NCBI GenBank assembly: GCA_032622095.1
Contig: CP136069.1
Coordinates: 124,239,950 to 124,303,949 of the forward strand
Length of the DNA stretch: 64,000 nt
From: Siphonodentalium dalli
Taxonomy: Eukaryota; Mollusca; Scaphopoda; Gadilida; Siphonodentaliidae
Reading direction: 5' to 3'
The notes beneath the pieces are model-generated. The model was not told the origin of the DNA and searched no databases. It was given only the letters and a program-made list of their open reading frames with translations. Positions 22,830 through 35,284 of this stretch are shown in pieces (within the stretch, counting starts at the first letter, position 1; each line of letters begins with the position of its first letter). A program made the position numbers and the translations under genes.

Positions 22830-23957
22830 TAAAAATAATATAGTAAGAATACTATAGTAAAAATATACTATGGCATTTTTGACACTTTCGCTTTATTAAT
22901 AACAGATTTCATACTCCAAATAATAATATAGTAAGACTATACTTATACTATAGCAGTATTATACTTCTACTATAGTATTACCAGTTACTACTATAGTAAA
23001 ATTGTGGCATTCTATTTATGGGGACTGTCTGATCATTGTTTAGTATAATATTACTATAGTAATACGGTACCCTATTTGTAATACATAGATACTATATTAA
23101 AACTATATTGTCACAACAGTAAAACCACATTATTACCATGATACTAAAACTATAGTGATAATTTTCAGTACTATTGAAATACTATATTGTTACTTTAGTA
23201 ATACTATGTGGTGTTTTTATAATGCTATAGTAAACATATACTATGGTACTTTGGACACGTTTACTATAGTAATACCATATTAGGTAATCAAAATAATACT
23301 ATAGTAATACTATACTTCTACTAAATTAGTATTATACTTCTACTATATTATTACCAATTAATACTATAGCAAAATGATGCCATTCTATTTACTGAGACTT
23401 TCTATTACTACAACAATACAGTACTGTTCGTAATATATAAATACTATAGTAAAACTATGTTGTCACTATACATAGTAGAACCACAGTGTTACTGTGTTAT
23501 TAAAACTATAGTGATACTTATTGAAATACTATTTACTATAGTAATACTATGGGATGTTTTTTTTATTTTAATGACGGCTCCCCCATCCGATTCGATAGAG
23601 GGTCCCGATATCATATAACAATATAAATAGACAATATTTATATCTACTTTGTTTTATATACAACATGGAGATTATCGTGAATATGTAAGTTCGCAACCAA
23701 AATAAGCCACATGTTTCGATTTACATGTACAGCTTGAACGCATGATTATCTGGTACACTGCATCAACTAAGTGCTTATTATACTATACATGTACTAGTTA
23801 CATAATGTTCCATGGCATACTATGGTAATATTTTGATGTTCTATAGTAATACCACGATATAATATAGTAAAGTCTCAGGATGAATATGAATGTGGCTCAA
23901 TGTGCATAGTATTTCATACTTTATTGTTTTATACTATAGTTAAATTGTATTACAGTA
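22830..23957. repeat. Degenerate CTATAG-rich array
   Basis: More than 1 kb dominated by imperfect units such as ACTATAGTAATACTATA interspersed with GGCATTTTTGACAC and TACTTCTACTATAGTA segments. A second block is at 25620-25960. Period is irregular, roughly 16-35 bp. No ORF. Confidence 0.7.
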
Positions 23958-24503
23958 TAATCTATATCTATATTTGCTAATGTATGTCTGTCTGTGTTCT
24001 ATAGGAATTCACGGGGGACCATCTAGATGGCACCAAAGGTTTCTAGCTGGGGTAACTTTTTCCGAGAAAGATAATGGTGCGGGTTAGAATTTCCTAAAGT
24101 GACGCTGTTGTTGTCAGGGGCAGAACATGAGGAGGGGCAGCAAAATGTTTGTCGCCGATTTCCACCAAACGTATACATAATCATCTTCAAGATATGAGGA
24201 AACTAATGGTGTATTTTAAATATGTTATAAATGGCGCCGTTCGAGTCAGGGGTGCACGGAAGGGGAGAGGAGAACCGAAATTGATAAAACATATATTTTA
24301 GCCCCGATTCCACCAAATTAATACTCATTGTTCTCCATGGTACATGGAATCTAATCGCGTGTTTTAACGGCGCCAAATTGGTGCCGTTTTGACGAGCGAC
24401 CGCGGGGGCACTAAATTTGATAACAATTTGTTTAGTCGCCGAATACCACCAGACGTATACATTATACAGTTGTCGTCCGCGATTGAGTGAGTTCCGAGGA
24501 TTT
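23958..24503 (-). repeat. Dispersed 145-bp-type repeat, reverse orientation
   Basis: Starts (plus strand) TATCTATATTTGC then TGTCTGTCTGTGTTCTATAG, the complement of the end of the array at 39051-42055. It continues with complements of that array's units (GATGGCACCAAA, ACGGCGCC, TCGCCGATTTCCACCAAA). A further piece is at about 25500-25560. Same family, two and a half units here. Confidence 0.75.
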
Positions 24504-24585
24504 GTCGCCCGCTCGAGACCTGGAATGTCACCCGAGGGCCGCCAGGCCCGATGGTGACATTCCAGGACGAGAGCGGCGACAAATC
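24498..24585. repeat. GC-rich hairpin
   Basis: Stem of about 33 bp: GGATTTGTCGCCCGCTCGAG and CCTGGAATGTCACC on the left, with complements on the right; loop rich in GGGCC. It creates the overlapping minus-strand ORFs 24203-24744, which are not genes. Confidence 0.8.
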
Positions 24586-25619
24586 CCCGTGTCTCACGAA
24601 AAAGGGTGGCAACTGTTTTGTAGTACACACGAAACTCCTTAATGGCAGGCCTAAATGCGTATATTCTTTAATCCAGTTCGAAGAATAAATTTTATGTTGG
24701 AATCCTCGCTTTTTAGTATATAAAACATTCACAATTCGGATCACACACCCATCATTGTCCGGTCAGTTTGCTAGTCGAATGGTGGGAATAGGTTCACGGA
24801 AAGAGGAGTAAAGCAATTTCGAAGTAGAGTGGCCATGCGGCGAAATATTCTGTTTCGTTTTAAATGAGCGTAATGACGCAGGTAGACGTGCTAATTTCGA
24901 GAACGCTAAAACGTGAAACTAACACGTGGTAGTGGTGCAAAAATAAATTGACAACTGTTACAGACTGTTACGCGACAAAATGGTATTCTCGTGAAGTCTG
25001 AGGAATGTATTGCCCAAAGGAAATTGTCAATTGATCACATTGATCACACTAAAGAGATGCTATTTTAAACGTATTAATAACGTATGTACATCGAGTGTGC
25101 AATCCTCTGCAGTACATACCAACTGTGCAATAAGGTTTATCTATTAATTTCCACGGTGTTTATCATTGATATAAAAAGGTCCAATAGGAACATTACACCT
25201 TATAACGGACTTATGTCCGTAATAAAACCATTTATACATGGCGTGCTTTAATTGCAAATTAAAAACAACAATTATGCAAATTGGTGAACACCACAGTTCG
25301 CGGTTGTTACGAAACAGTGGGGTTTATAAATTGAGTATTTTCGGAAATTATTATATCTCTGCACGTTGAGTTCTTCGTAGTGCTTTGTTTATTGGTAATC
25401 GATGAACGGCCAACAACTGTCGAAATGTTACCCTCGAGGGTAACAAGTGATTTGCGGCCCGCCACGTGACGCACTCTCAGCCAATCAGAAGAGAGGAAAA
25501 TGGGACGAAGGATAACAAAATCATTTTCATGATATGAGGAATCTAATGATGTGGTTGAGCATTCCACGGCAGAGGGGTTCACATCTTTAACCCAGGCAAC
25601 GATGGGAAACACTGTTAGT
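24586..25619. other. Unassigned DNA with short palindromes
   Basis: No gene recognised. A perfect palindrome GTTACCCTCGAGGGTAAC lies at about 25428-25445. The segment near 25500-25560 matches the dispersed 145-bp-type repeat. Confidence 0.4.
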
Positions 25620-25960
25620 GCTATGTATATTTGTTGTATTACAGTATAATATGGCATATTGTAGTATTGCCACAAAATATGCATATATACCATTGTAAAA
25701 GTCCCAGGAGTACTATATGTTTGTCGTATATAATTTCATACTGTACTATAGTATACTATAGTTATACTGTAATGCACTATATGGTGTCTCATGGAATACA
25801 ATAGTATTAGCACAGCATACTACAGTAAAAGTCCCAGGAGTGCTACGAATGATACATAGTATTTAATAATGTACGTAATATCGTATATTATAGTTATAAT
25901 GTTGTGTAATATGGTACTGTATACCATAATAATAACACTGTGTATCATAGAATTACAATG
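25620..25960. repeat. CTATAG-rich array, second block
   Basis: Same style of degenerate units as 22830-23957 (TACTATAGTATACTATAGTT). The GTAAAAGTCCCAGGAGT segment occurs twice, about 130 bp apart (25695 and 25825). Confidence 0.6.
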
Positions 25961-28015
25961 GTAATAATATTTTATTCTTTCAATGGGGCTTTTGCAATTT
26001 TGCCAAACAGGTGACAAAACAGTAATACATTTCACAAATATACCATAATTAATCTTGCATGAATTAATTAACCATAGTATGCATGATGGTCACGATAATA
26101 CATGGCTTTAGCCTGCCATGTATAATTTTACCACGATGTTTGTAGTAGAACCAAGGGGGTGGGTTTTATAAGCAGAAATTGAATGCATGTTCTCGGATAT
26201 TCTACTCATTTATATTCAGTGCATGACGTTGCGCATGTAAAGAAAAATACATCTTTTTCGTGGTTGTACTGTTACAAATTACTATGCTGGAGATATTAAA
26301 ACATATATAAAGCCCACAATTTCATTCCAAATTGAAATTGAAGTGTAATGAAACTGGATGAGATTGTTGGCGACATAGTACAGCCGAAGGATATACTAAG
26401 TTCACTAGTAATTTACCATATGTTATCATACGCCACTGTGTCATACGACTTGCCTGAATTTGTTAACAAATAAACGGTTTTGCAAACAACGAGAAACGTC
26501 AAAAAAAAATCACGGTGATATATTCAGCAATCATGGGTGTATTAACGTTGAATGAACTAAAAGAGACGATACATTACACAAATAACAACCAAGGTGCATT
26601 GGGAGAGCGGATAAAAGCATCGAAAAGCCACCAAACGGCAAAAACTCGTAAATTCTGGGTACAGCTGACACTGACTGAGTCTGACTGCCCAGTGCTGAGT
26701 GCATATTCCAATGATAAAGTCTGCGTAGAAGACCATTATCTGTAACACGAAGGCGCTCAATTAACTTACGCTTCCCAATTAACTTCCCAATTATTTTCTT
26801 AGAATAAAAATCAGGAGTAAAAAGAGAAGATCTAAGTTTACTTTAAATAATCTGCGGAAGTGTCATCATAATTTTGAACTAAATCTGCAGTTGCTTTCAA
26901 AAAGTGGACAATTTGTCTACATATGACAGTCACACTGATAGACTGATACTTTAACAGTTATAGATAGTGGTGTGACGCACTTATTACTGCCTTCAGTTTT
27001 AGCACACCACACTCAATATTGTCATAGCACAGTTTGATAAAGTCAGAACGATATTATGTACATCTCTATTTAGATTACTGCAGAAGAAGCACAACCAGTT
27101 TTCCAGTCAGGATCTTGATAATCTTCAAACGGCGGCTGAAATATCTGCAACCAAAAATAGATTTGTGCCTGACTCTTAGAGGCTACATACGGTGTGGTGA
27201 AAGTTTTTCGTGGTCGCGTTGTGGACGAGTATAGCCCAAGCTCATTCCGGTCATAGTTTGGTGGTTGAAGATGCGGACGAGTAGCCCAAGCTCATTCCCG
27301 TCTTAGTTTGGTGGTTGAGGATGTGGAAATCGTAGATCTGTATTAATCAGCACAGTTTTCGGGATATGGATGATATCCGACGATAATCGCAGTTACCGAA
27401 GATCTTATGTTAAATTAAATGTGTTCAAGAAAGCATGGGACAAAATACAAGAATTTTCCAAAGTGATTCAGTGGCTGAAAAATCGACATTCCATTCCAGG
27501 TATTTCCGTCTCCATTAGCTTCAATGGATAATACAATTTTAAACGAACTGAGGAGGCATTTATACGATCAGAAATTGTGTTTAATAGATCTGGGTATAGT
27601 GACAGGTCGAAACTTGTGACTAGGTTTCACGATACTCTGAGTTCGAGTCACGCAACCTGATACAATATATGCGACAGTCCGGCACCAAAAAATTGCTACA
27701 ATAATCAATTTTATTCCTTGTGAGTTGCAAATGACAGTCCGTTGATTTTTTTCTATCAGGCAGACACTACATCGTTAAAACTTCTCATTGCTAGCATCAA
27801 GCTAGCAGTTCCAGCTGGCATGTGCTTCCATACATGTATACTCTTCGAACTTGAAGACTAAAAATATAAACCAGCAATAAGTATAATTACATAACAATCT
27901 CAACTGAATTTGAGCAATTGCTGTTTACTTGATGGATCCTGCTTAACTAGTGTATGGTTTATTTTAATGTGATTCTCAAAACACTATTGTAAATTCACTA
28001 TGCCATGTTTATTTC
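25961..28015. other. Unassigned DNA with a 50-bp duplication
   Basis: No gene assigned. At 27221-27321 a segment of about 50 bp with AGCCCAAGCTCATTCC and TAGTTTGGTGGTTGA is duplicated in tandem. A 76-codon ORF at 26515-26745 starts after a TATATTCAG acceptor-like site and looks mildly coding (GVLTLNELKETIHY), but it matches nothing I know. Confidence 0.35.
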
Positions 28016-28535
28016 ATTACAGTGTTCACCATAATACTGCCACCCACAAGGCGTAAGCTAACTCCCGGTATATTTTAATTGACTATGGTAAACCATCGTG
28101 ATTATCATAGTTTACCATTCAGTTTACAACAGTATTTTGGGTGGTAAAACTATGGTCATAATCACGGTAGTTACCATAGTGAAATAACAATAGTTAATTT
28201 ACAACGGTTATTTTGGTGATGAAGCAATGGTAAGAAAACAATAGTAAATTTACAACGGTCTTTTAGTGAAAACACAATATTTAATTTACAACGGTAGTTT
28301 TGGTGGTAAAACTATGGTAATCATCATAATACCATGGTAATGACAATGGATTAATAGTAATGATCACGGAGGCATGGTTATAACCAAGGTAACCACCAAA
28401 TTAACCATTGTAAAACTATGGTTTCACTATCATTTTACCACTCAGATAACCGTTGTAATTAATAACCCAAATAACCTTTGTAAATTAACCACCCAGATAG
28501 CCGTTTTAGATTAGCCATTGTCAATAAGAGGGACA
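28016..28535. repeat. Degenerate array with TTTACAACGGT / ACCATAGTTTTACC units
   Basis: About 500 bp of imperfect repeats alternating AATTTACAACGGT with ACCATGGTAA-like palindromic motifs on both strands. Different in sequence from the CTATAG arrays. Confidence 0.6.
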
Positions 28536-28544
28536 TTACTGGGA

Positions 28545-30195
28545 TATCACCTCTCAAAAAGGATACCACACTCACGGACAACAGCGCAGAGAAAGCAGCT
28601 CTAATGAATAATCAATTCCAATCTGTATTAAACAACAGTAAAACCACCAAGCGGTATACTGGCAATCGCAGACATCAACATCAAAGAGGAATGTGTATAC
28701 AAACTCCTAAAGGATATAAAAACATCCAAAGCCCCAGGCCCAGACTGTATACCGAACAAGTTCTCAAGATGCACGCCAACCACATAGCTCCTGTTCTCAC
28801 AGCAATCTTTCAACTATCATTGGACACAAGAGAACTGCCAACTAACTGGCGCAGTGCAAACATATCTCCCATCCACAAAAAAGGTGACGTACACAACCTA
28901 GGGAACTACCGCCCGGTGTCACTTCACTTACACCAGTATCCTGCACAATGTTAGAACACATCATTTGCAGGCGCATAAGAGACCACCTGGATGAACAGAA
29001 AATACTGACCGACAAAAAACATAGTTTCAGATCCGACCACTCATGCGTCACACAGTTAGTCAACGTCGCAGAGGATCTTCTACAAAAACTGGACATAAAT
29101 ATACGAACATATTTTTCAAAGGCCTTCGATAAGGTGCCACACAAGGGCAAACTACAGAACTGCGGCATAAATGGCACAACCCACAAATGGTTGGAATATT
29201 TTTCACAAAAAGAGATGATAGTGGTACTCGAAGGAGAAGCGTCACCAAATGTACGTACCAGTAGAGTCAGGTGTCCCGCAGCGATAATTTACTTGGACCA
29301 CTGCTATGCCTTTAGCACGTGAACGACATAACGAAAGCCGTAATCTCAGAGCTAAAATTATTTGCAGACGATTGCCTCTTCTACAGACATATCAGGGACC
29401 AGTCCGACCACCATGCACAACAGCAAGACATCACTTTGCAAGAGAATGGGTCGACCCATTTGGGGATGCATTTCATCTCAAAATGCTATGTCATGTATAC
29501 TAAGAATAAATCAATCCACTTGTACCAACTAGACAACCAGATCCTCCAGTCAGTAGACGAACACCATATCTAGGACTAACTTTTACCAACAACCTAACCT
29601 GATCATCCCATATCAACAAAATTGTCAAAAGAGCCAACAGCACCTAAGGAAACCAAAACATCAGCAAAACCGATACGAAGCACAAGAAACTGCATTACAA
29701 GTCCATGCTAAGATCCACACTCGAATACGCACAGAAATATGGGACCCATACTCGCAGAAGAACATCGACAACATCGAAAGGGTTCAAAAAAGCTGCAAGA
29801 TTCAGTATCAACAATTATAAAGACAGAGAAAAGGGTGCAGTAACAGCCATGATGTTGATAGATGGGTTAACATCAATGCAGATAAGAAAAGAAGTGAAAC
29901 GGATGACACTACTTAGGATGATAGTAGAGGGGGCTATCCATACACATGACTTGTTAACAACAAGGAGCAAGGACAAGGGAAAAATTACTGCAAAAAAAAA
30001 AAATCCCAGCAGGAATTGAGACAACAAATCTTATTGAATCACATGAGTGTACCAACTCACTGTCTTATGAAATAATAAGGACAGATACGGCTGAGTATAA
30101 GAACTCATTCTTTGTTACAACAATCATCGAATGGAACTACCTGGATGACATGGACAGCGCATGTGAGATAACATCCACAACAACATTAACAATTG
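28545..30195 (+). pseudogene. LINE (Jockey/CR1-like) reverse transcriptase, frame-broken
   Basis: Successive frames give reverse transcriptase blocks in order: NWRSANISPIHKKGD and LGNYRPVSL (28840-28925), an FSKAFDKVPHKG block (29115-29150), the catalytic LFADDC at about 29358-29375, and the segment MLRSTLEYAQKYG (29705). A C-terminal NSFFVTTIIEWNYLDDM (about 30095-30145) closes it. The catalytic FADD is intact but at least four frame changes and stops break the ORF. The endonuclease domain is absent. It differs in family from the 3950 and 33300 LINEs (FADD rather than YADD and no zinc-knuckle end). It meets the minus-strand LINE tail to tail. Confidence 0.82.
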
Positions 30196-30197
30196 AT

Positions 30198-33100
30198 CGT
30201 TGATTGATTGTTTATTAGCAAAGCCAACAGTTAAGTTGGAACATGCAATAACATATATACATACTATACACAAGGCACCCATAACATATAAGTCATAACA
30301 ACAAAAATACATACACAAAACATTATATTGTAATCCATGATGCAGTGTACATTAACGTGGTATCCTTTTTAAAGATAATTTTATAAATATGCTAACTTTT
30401 TTAAAAGCCTCAAATATTCAATTGAGAGCAAACGATGAAATTTATTTATGTTAGGGTTCTCCCAGTAATATTTGGGAATGTGGATTTCGCGTAAATCTTG
30501 TAACTTTTGACATAGGATCATAAAGTGATATTCGTCGCAATGGCTGTTTTCACATAAAACACACATTAAATTGTCTGCGGAATTGGTGGTTTCTTTTGTC
30601 CATCTATTTGTTTCTACTGGTAATTTATGATTAGATGTTCAAATTTTCGATAGGTAGTTAGACAAATGAGATGGCAAATAAACTAAGTAGCTACTAATTT
30701 TCATGGACTGCTTTATGGCTCTGTAAAATATGGCACGGGATGAAGTAGAAGCATTCAGGTTGTCAAAGAGGTTGCGCTCATACTATGGCAGCACATAAAA
30801 TGAAAATGTCAACAGGCACATATATTTTACAAAGACAAAAAGCTAAATTTGAATCTACTACCACTGATATCTGTCAACTCTGCAACAAAGAACCTGAGGA
30901 CATACTCCACTTCATTGTAACCTGTGAAAGTCTCCATGCTGTAAGAAGCCGCTTCATAACAGCCATAAAAGAAACTCTGAACCAAGCTGGATTGAACCCC
31001 AATATACAAAACCATTACCTCTTGAAACTAATACTTGACTGAATCCATCGCCAGAGGCCTGTGTTACCAACTACACCATGCTCGTCTCCGTATCCTGTCC
31101 AAGAAGAAAACTGGTCTAAGAGCTCCGCCTGTGGACCCCGGCAGTCAGTGACAGCCACAAGTTATACTTGACACTACTTGTAGATAATTTATTGCAGACT
31201 GAATATATATATGTATACACATACCGGGTATCAAACCTATATGCTCAAGAAGATGTGGTTACGTCCGCCCATAAGGACGGTTCTCCTGACACAGGAGGGA
31301 TGTACAGAGAAGGTAACTACTTAATCAGTAGCGATTTTATGTTTCTCAACTTTGCTCAGCGCTGATTGGTTTGTCCACAAATGTTCCATGTGTAGGTCAT
31401 GTAGAATTCCTTCTACAAAACATACCCAATTCATCTTATTTTGCATGTTTGTATCCCTCTCATTTATATATCTAAGTAAAAGAAATATATTCTTGGCTAG
31501 CTCCGATCCTTCGTGTGAAACTAGCTTCGACCAGTATGCTAGTGTCCTGGATTTTATTTCAATCAATATAGGATATCTACCAAGTTCGGCATAAACCATG
31601 TAATTAGGCGTACTAGATTTCATTGAGGTAACTATTTTACAAAATTTCAAATGGAGCGTCTCGAGGATTTGAACTTTTTCAAAGCACCAATCTTCACTTC
31701 CATATAACATAATTAACATAACCATAGCATCGAATAACTTGAATAAGATATCTAAAGGTAACCTCAGTTTTCGATTTCGATTCAGTAGACCGTACATTGC
31801 TTTCGTTGCGGTAATTGTGGTATCTTTAAGAGATTGGTAAAATCTCCCATTGTAGAAGAACTTGATACCAAGGTATTTAAATTCCTTTACACATTTTATT
31901 TCTTGCCCTCTATATATAAATATGGGAATATTTCTTGGTAATTTGTTCGTAAATATAATGAGTTTGGTCTTGAGAGTATTCACTTCAATTTTCCATGCCT
32001 CGGCGTAGTCAGCAAAGGCTAAAAGAGCACGGTGCATATTGTCCTCATAATCTGACAAGATAATCGTATCGTCGGCATATAACAAACATAATATGCTAAT
32101 AAAACATCCAATATGTTCACAATATTTCTCATCTAAAAAATTCAGGTTCAAAATAGCACAATCGTTCAAAAAACATTGTAAATCATTTACGAAAAAAGAG
32201 AATAAAAGGGAGACATTGTCTCTCCTTGAAATAAACCTACCTGGTTTATGAAGAAACCTGACTGACCATTATTATTGTGTACACATAGCTTAATATTCGT
32301 GTACAAGCTCCGTATAACTCGTAGTACTTTACCATTTATATCTGATTGTATAAGCTTGAGCCACAGTGCATCTCTCCATACCGTATCGAATGCTTTGCGG
32401 AAGTCAATGAATGTGCAATATAGTTTTCGACCGCTCTTGAGGTATATATTTATTAAGGCATGTAATATGAATATATTATCTACAGTGGAATGACCCTTCC
32501 GGAATACCATTTGTGCTTTACTTATCGATTCATTATCTTCTGCAAAGGAAGTCAACCTGTTGTTCAGAATGGAGGTAAACAGTTTTTGCAAAACAGCTTA
32601 AAAGTGCGATACCTCTGTAAGGTCAGGGTTCATTTGTATCTCCAGCCCTTTGTATATGGGTTGTATTAATCCTAGTGCCCAGTCTTTTGGGAATAACCCA
32701 GTGTTTAGGATTAGATTGAAGAAACGTACGTAGATGCTTATCATTGTATCTTCTGAGGCTTTGATATATTAGTTGATAATTTGATCAGCACCCCCCCCCC
32801 CCTGCCTTACCATTCTTTAGTTTAGTTATGGCATTGTGAATTTCATATTCGGATATAGCACTATTTAGACACAAATTGTCATTCGCGTCGAAATCCGCAT
32901 CGACATACCTGGTGATATCTGAATGGTCTATATTTGCATTCAGGAACTTAAAGTGTTCTTCAAAGTTTTCAATAGTGATATTACTTCTCCTCTTTTTAGC
33001 CCGATTATCGGAACACATCGAGTCAAGTTTGAACCAAAAAGACTTTCCGGAATACTTACTGAATTCCCGAAGTTCTGATATTTCTGTCTCTCGCGTTTGC

Positions 33101-33300
33101 TTTATTTGTCTATCCATGATATGTTTATAGCTTGCGCTGGCGTCCTTTAACATCGCCTTATTATAATCTGTTTTATTAACGTCATACATAGTTACATACG
33201 CTTGATTCGGTTAAAGTATTTTCTCGGCTCTCGGCATTCGTTGTCGAACCAAGGTTTATTCTGACGCGCCTTTTCATTCATAATTTTTCGAGGGCGATAG
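30198..33300 (-). pseudogene. LINE with intact YADD box, frame-broken and interrupted
   Basis: On the minus strand, starting at about 33300: NKPWFDNEC, GKSFWFKLDSMC, ISEYEIHNAITKLKNGKAGG (32790s), FIDFRKAFDTVW (near 32400), then the catalytic YADD at 32079-32068. A connection region follows to about 31321. After a foreign insert the element resumes at about 30778 with RAIKQSMKIS and LPVETNRW, and ends with the CVLCENSHCDEYHF knuckle (about 30566-30525). The 3' end has an AATAAA signal (about 30216-30211) and an (AATC)2 tail near 30200. Frames change at least three times, one at an expanded G run (plus-strand C run at about 32792-32803) coding AGGGG. Same broad family as 3950-6199. Confidence 0.85.
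30779..31320 (+). pseudogene. Third LINE 3' end, inserted in the minus-strand LINE
   Basis: Frame 30785-31042 contains KMSTGTYILQRQKAKFE, then CQLCNKEPEDILHFIVTC, the C-terminal cysteine-histidine motif of another non-LTR family. It ends with a stop at 31040-31042, followed by a 3' untranslated stretch with ATATATATGTATACACATAC and CCGCCCATAAGGACGG (a small stem near 31266-31281). It lies on the opposite strand to, and exactly within, the LINE that stops at 31321 and resumes at 30778, which brackets the insertion. Confidence 0.75.
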
Positions 33301-33567
33301 GTTCCGAGTGTTTAGTCGGCCGCTGCCATCAACGTACGACTTAAGTCGTCCAACGGTACACCTATACAGCCAAGCCAAGGTTTCTACACCAAACAACATA
33401 CAGATACAGACATATATTGTTTTAATTATTGTAAACCTTAGTTTTACTATATTAAACAATAGGTCTTATTTTATAATGGTATGCAACGAAAGAAGGGTCG
33501 GATTATATATGAAAGTTAGTTTACTGTTATTATATTCCCTTTCTCCGTCTGAATGGTGCTACTTGTA
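33301..33567 (+). other. Segment related to 35580-35640
   Basis: Bases 33508-33558 match 35586-35636 with about six differences. Read in frame both give a similar peptide (VSLLLLYSLSPSEWC here, VSVLLIYSLSPSEWC there). It lies next to the hairpin at 33568. Whether this is a diverged repeat or a coding exon pair cannot be decided from one genome window. Confidence 0.35.
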
Positions 33568-33722
33568 TTTAAGGAATAATCTCGGTTTTCCAATGTAATT
33601 ACACAGTCTAAAGGCATATGCCGAATCACAAACCTATAAATCGCGATTTATAAGAGTTTGTGATTCGGCATATGCCTTTAGACTGTGTAATTACATTGGG
33701 AAACCGCGATTAGTCCTTATAA
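33568..33722. mobile_element. Near-perfect long hairpin
   Basis: Arms of about 70 bp: TTTCCAATGTAATTACACAG, CTAAAGGCATATGCCGAATC and their complements, closed by a TATAAATCGCGATTTATA centre, itself palindromic. The outermost AAGGAATAATC/GATTAGTCCTTA pair is less exact. No ORF. Confidence 0.85.
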
Positions 33723-34290
33723 TTATACCATTAATTGTTAAATGTTGATTTTAAAAACATTTTCGCCCTTCAAAGACGGTTGAAGCAAGGAACTATATGT
33801 TCTCAAATAAAGGGCCGAAACAGACTCACTGTCCGGTTAGGAACTGTGACAACTCGGGCCGAAGCCAACTCGCCCCATTTCCGTCCGTATAATATCGATC
33901 AAATGATCGAGTTGGGTTTTCCCCGAAGCGAATGTCAAGGACGGAGCACAAACATGGCCGATAATGATTCGTAAAATTAATAAACATTCGACGAAATAAT
34001 AACATTATCAGCAGAATATTGGAAGAGGAACACACATTTTAGTTTCCATGTTTACTGGGACTCATTAACGTGCGATAATCAGTAATTCTATAATTTTAAA
34101 GTTAATTCTCATCACCGTGGTTGATCATCGTCATGTTTGTCACTTTGTGTTTTCTATGAAATATAGAAATTACATTTATTAAAAACAGGATTGGGTAACA
34201 TTCCCACATATGCCTTGCTAAATGGATATGCCAAATATCGTCGCAAAATTCTGCTGTTATTCTCGTGGGGACTTGGGAGCTTCGCATTGA
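33723..34290. other. Unassigned DNA
   Basis: No repeat structure or gene recognised. A 79-codon ORF (33735-33974) is moderately GC-rich but has no known motif. Confidence 0.3.
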
Positions 34291-34846
34291 ACAATAATTT
34301 GAACACCCGTCTACGAGCGGTACATCGATATGTGGAATCTCATAAATCACATAAACCTTCGTAACTACACTGAGTCGAGTTGAAGAAATATCCATAAGTT
34401 TTCTCATAGGGACTTTACATCATTTGCATACACCCATCAACGAGTGGTCTCTGTGGATCTCAGAAATCACACAACGTAATGCTTCGTAAAACTTTGTAAC
34501 ATAACTTATCACTACACTCGGATGATATGAAAAAAATATACTGCGGTTTTCTCACAGGGACTTTGTATCATTTGTAACAACTGTCTGCGAGTGGTCTAAG
34601 TGGATCTCATAAATCATTTACGTAACGCTTTGTAACACTTTGTAACATATCTCTGCAAATTGAGATGAGTCTTCAAAATATGCTGCGGTTTTCTTATGAA
34701 GGCTTTATATTATTTGTAACACGTACCGGTTACAACTTACACTTCGTAACACTTTGCAACATATCATTACACTGAAACGCGGCGAAGAAACATGCTGCAT
34801 GGGACGAATGGGAAAAAATCTGCTGCGGTTTTCTCACGGGGACTGG
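34291..34846. repeat. Degenerate tandem array, about 125-bp unit
   Basis: Four to five diverged units share CGAGTGGTCT, GTGGATCTCA.AAATCA, TTCGTAACACTTTGTAACAT and TGCTGCGGTTTTCTCA.GGGACT. The overlapping minus-strand ORF (34102-34407) is not conserved between units. Confidence 0.65.
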
Positions 34847-34926
34847 TAGATTATGCCACAAATCTCTACTCTGGCTGACGTCGTAGACACGGGCCCCAGC
34901 CAGAGTAGAGATTCATGGCATGATCT
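34847..34926. repeat. Hairpin with 30-bp stem
   Basis: AATCTCTACTCTGGCTG is mirrored by CAGCCAGAGTAGAGATT across a loop of about 20 bp rich in GGGCCC. An outer GATTATGCCA/TGGCATGATC pair extends the stem. It follows the last unit of the degenerate array. Confidence 0.75.
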
Positions 34927-35047
34927 AGGGGACTGGGTCCAATGTTTGGGACTATTTGTAAACAATAATTAAAAATTTCATTACAGTGTATATATAATTT
35001 CTAAATTGTTGACATGACAGAAAATTATAATGTACGGTACCATGCAT

Positions 35048-35225
35048 TGCATGGACTTGTGACGGTCTTGCCAATACCATTGGAGTTTGGAACTTGATCA
35101 ATAACTTCCTTAATTAAATTAGAAAATTTTAGCCCAGTATTATGACCTAAACATTGCCAATTAGCCTCATTAAGGCAGTTGTTGATTAATTTGATCAAGT
35201 TCCAAGCTCCCGTGACCTTTCGACA
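35048..35225. mobile_element. Fold-back element with GGAACTTGATCAA arms
   Basis: Inverted arms of about 45 bp: GGTC(T)TTG...GGAGTTTGGAACTTGATCAA on the left and its approximate complement TTGATCAAGTTCCAAGCTCC on the right, about 180 bp overall. The minus-strand ORF through it (35025-35237) reads the same repeat twice and is not supported as a gene. Confidence 0.55.
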
Positions 35226-35284
35226 ACCATAAGACATAATTATTATGGTCGACCCGGCCCTATGAGGTGTGAAAATGTAAATAA

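Noticed and set aside
24203-24744. Overlapping minus-strand ORFs of 141 and 126 codons
   Set aside because: They run through a dispersed repeat and a hairpin in two frames and share no protein motif.
26515-27234. Possible continuation of polymerase B (palm domain)
   Set aside because: No KxxxNSxYG-like or YxDTDS-like motif could be placed in any frame; the phrase ITAFSF near 26970 is too short.
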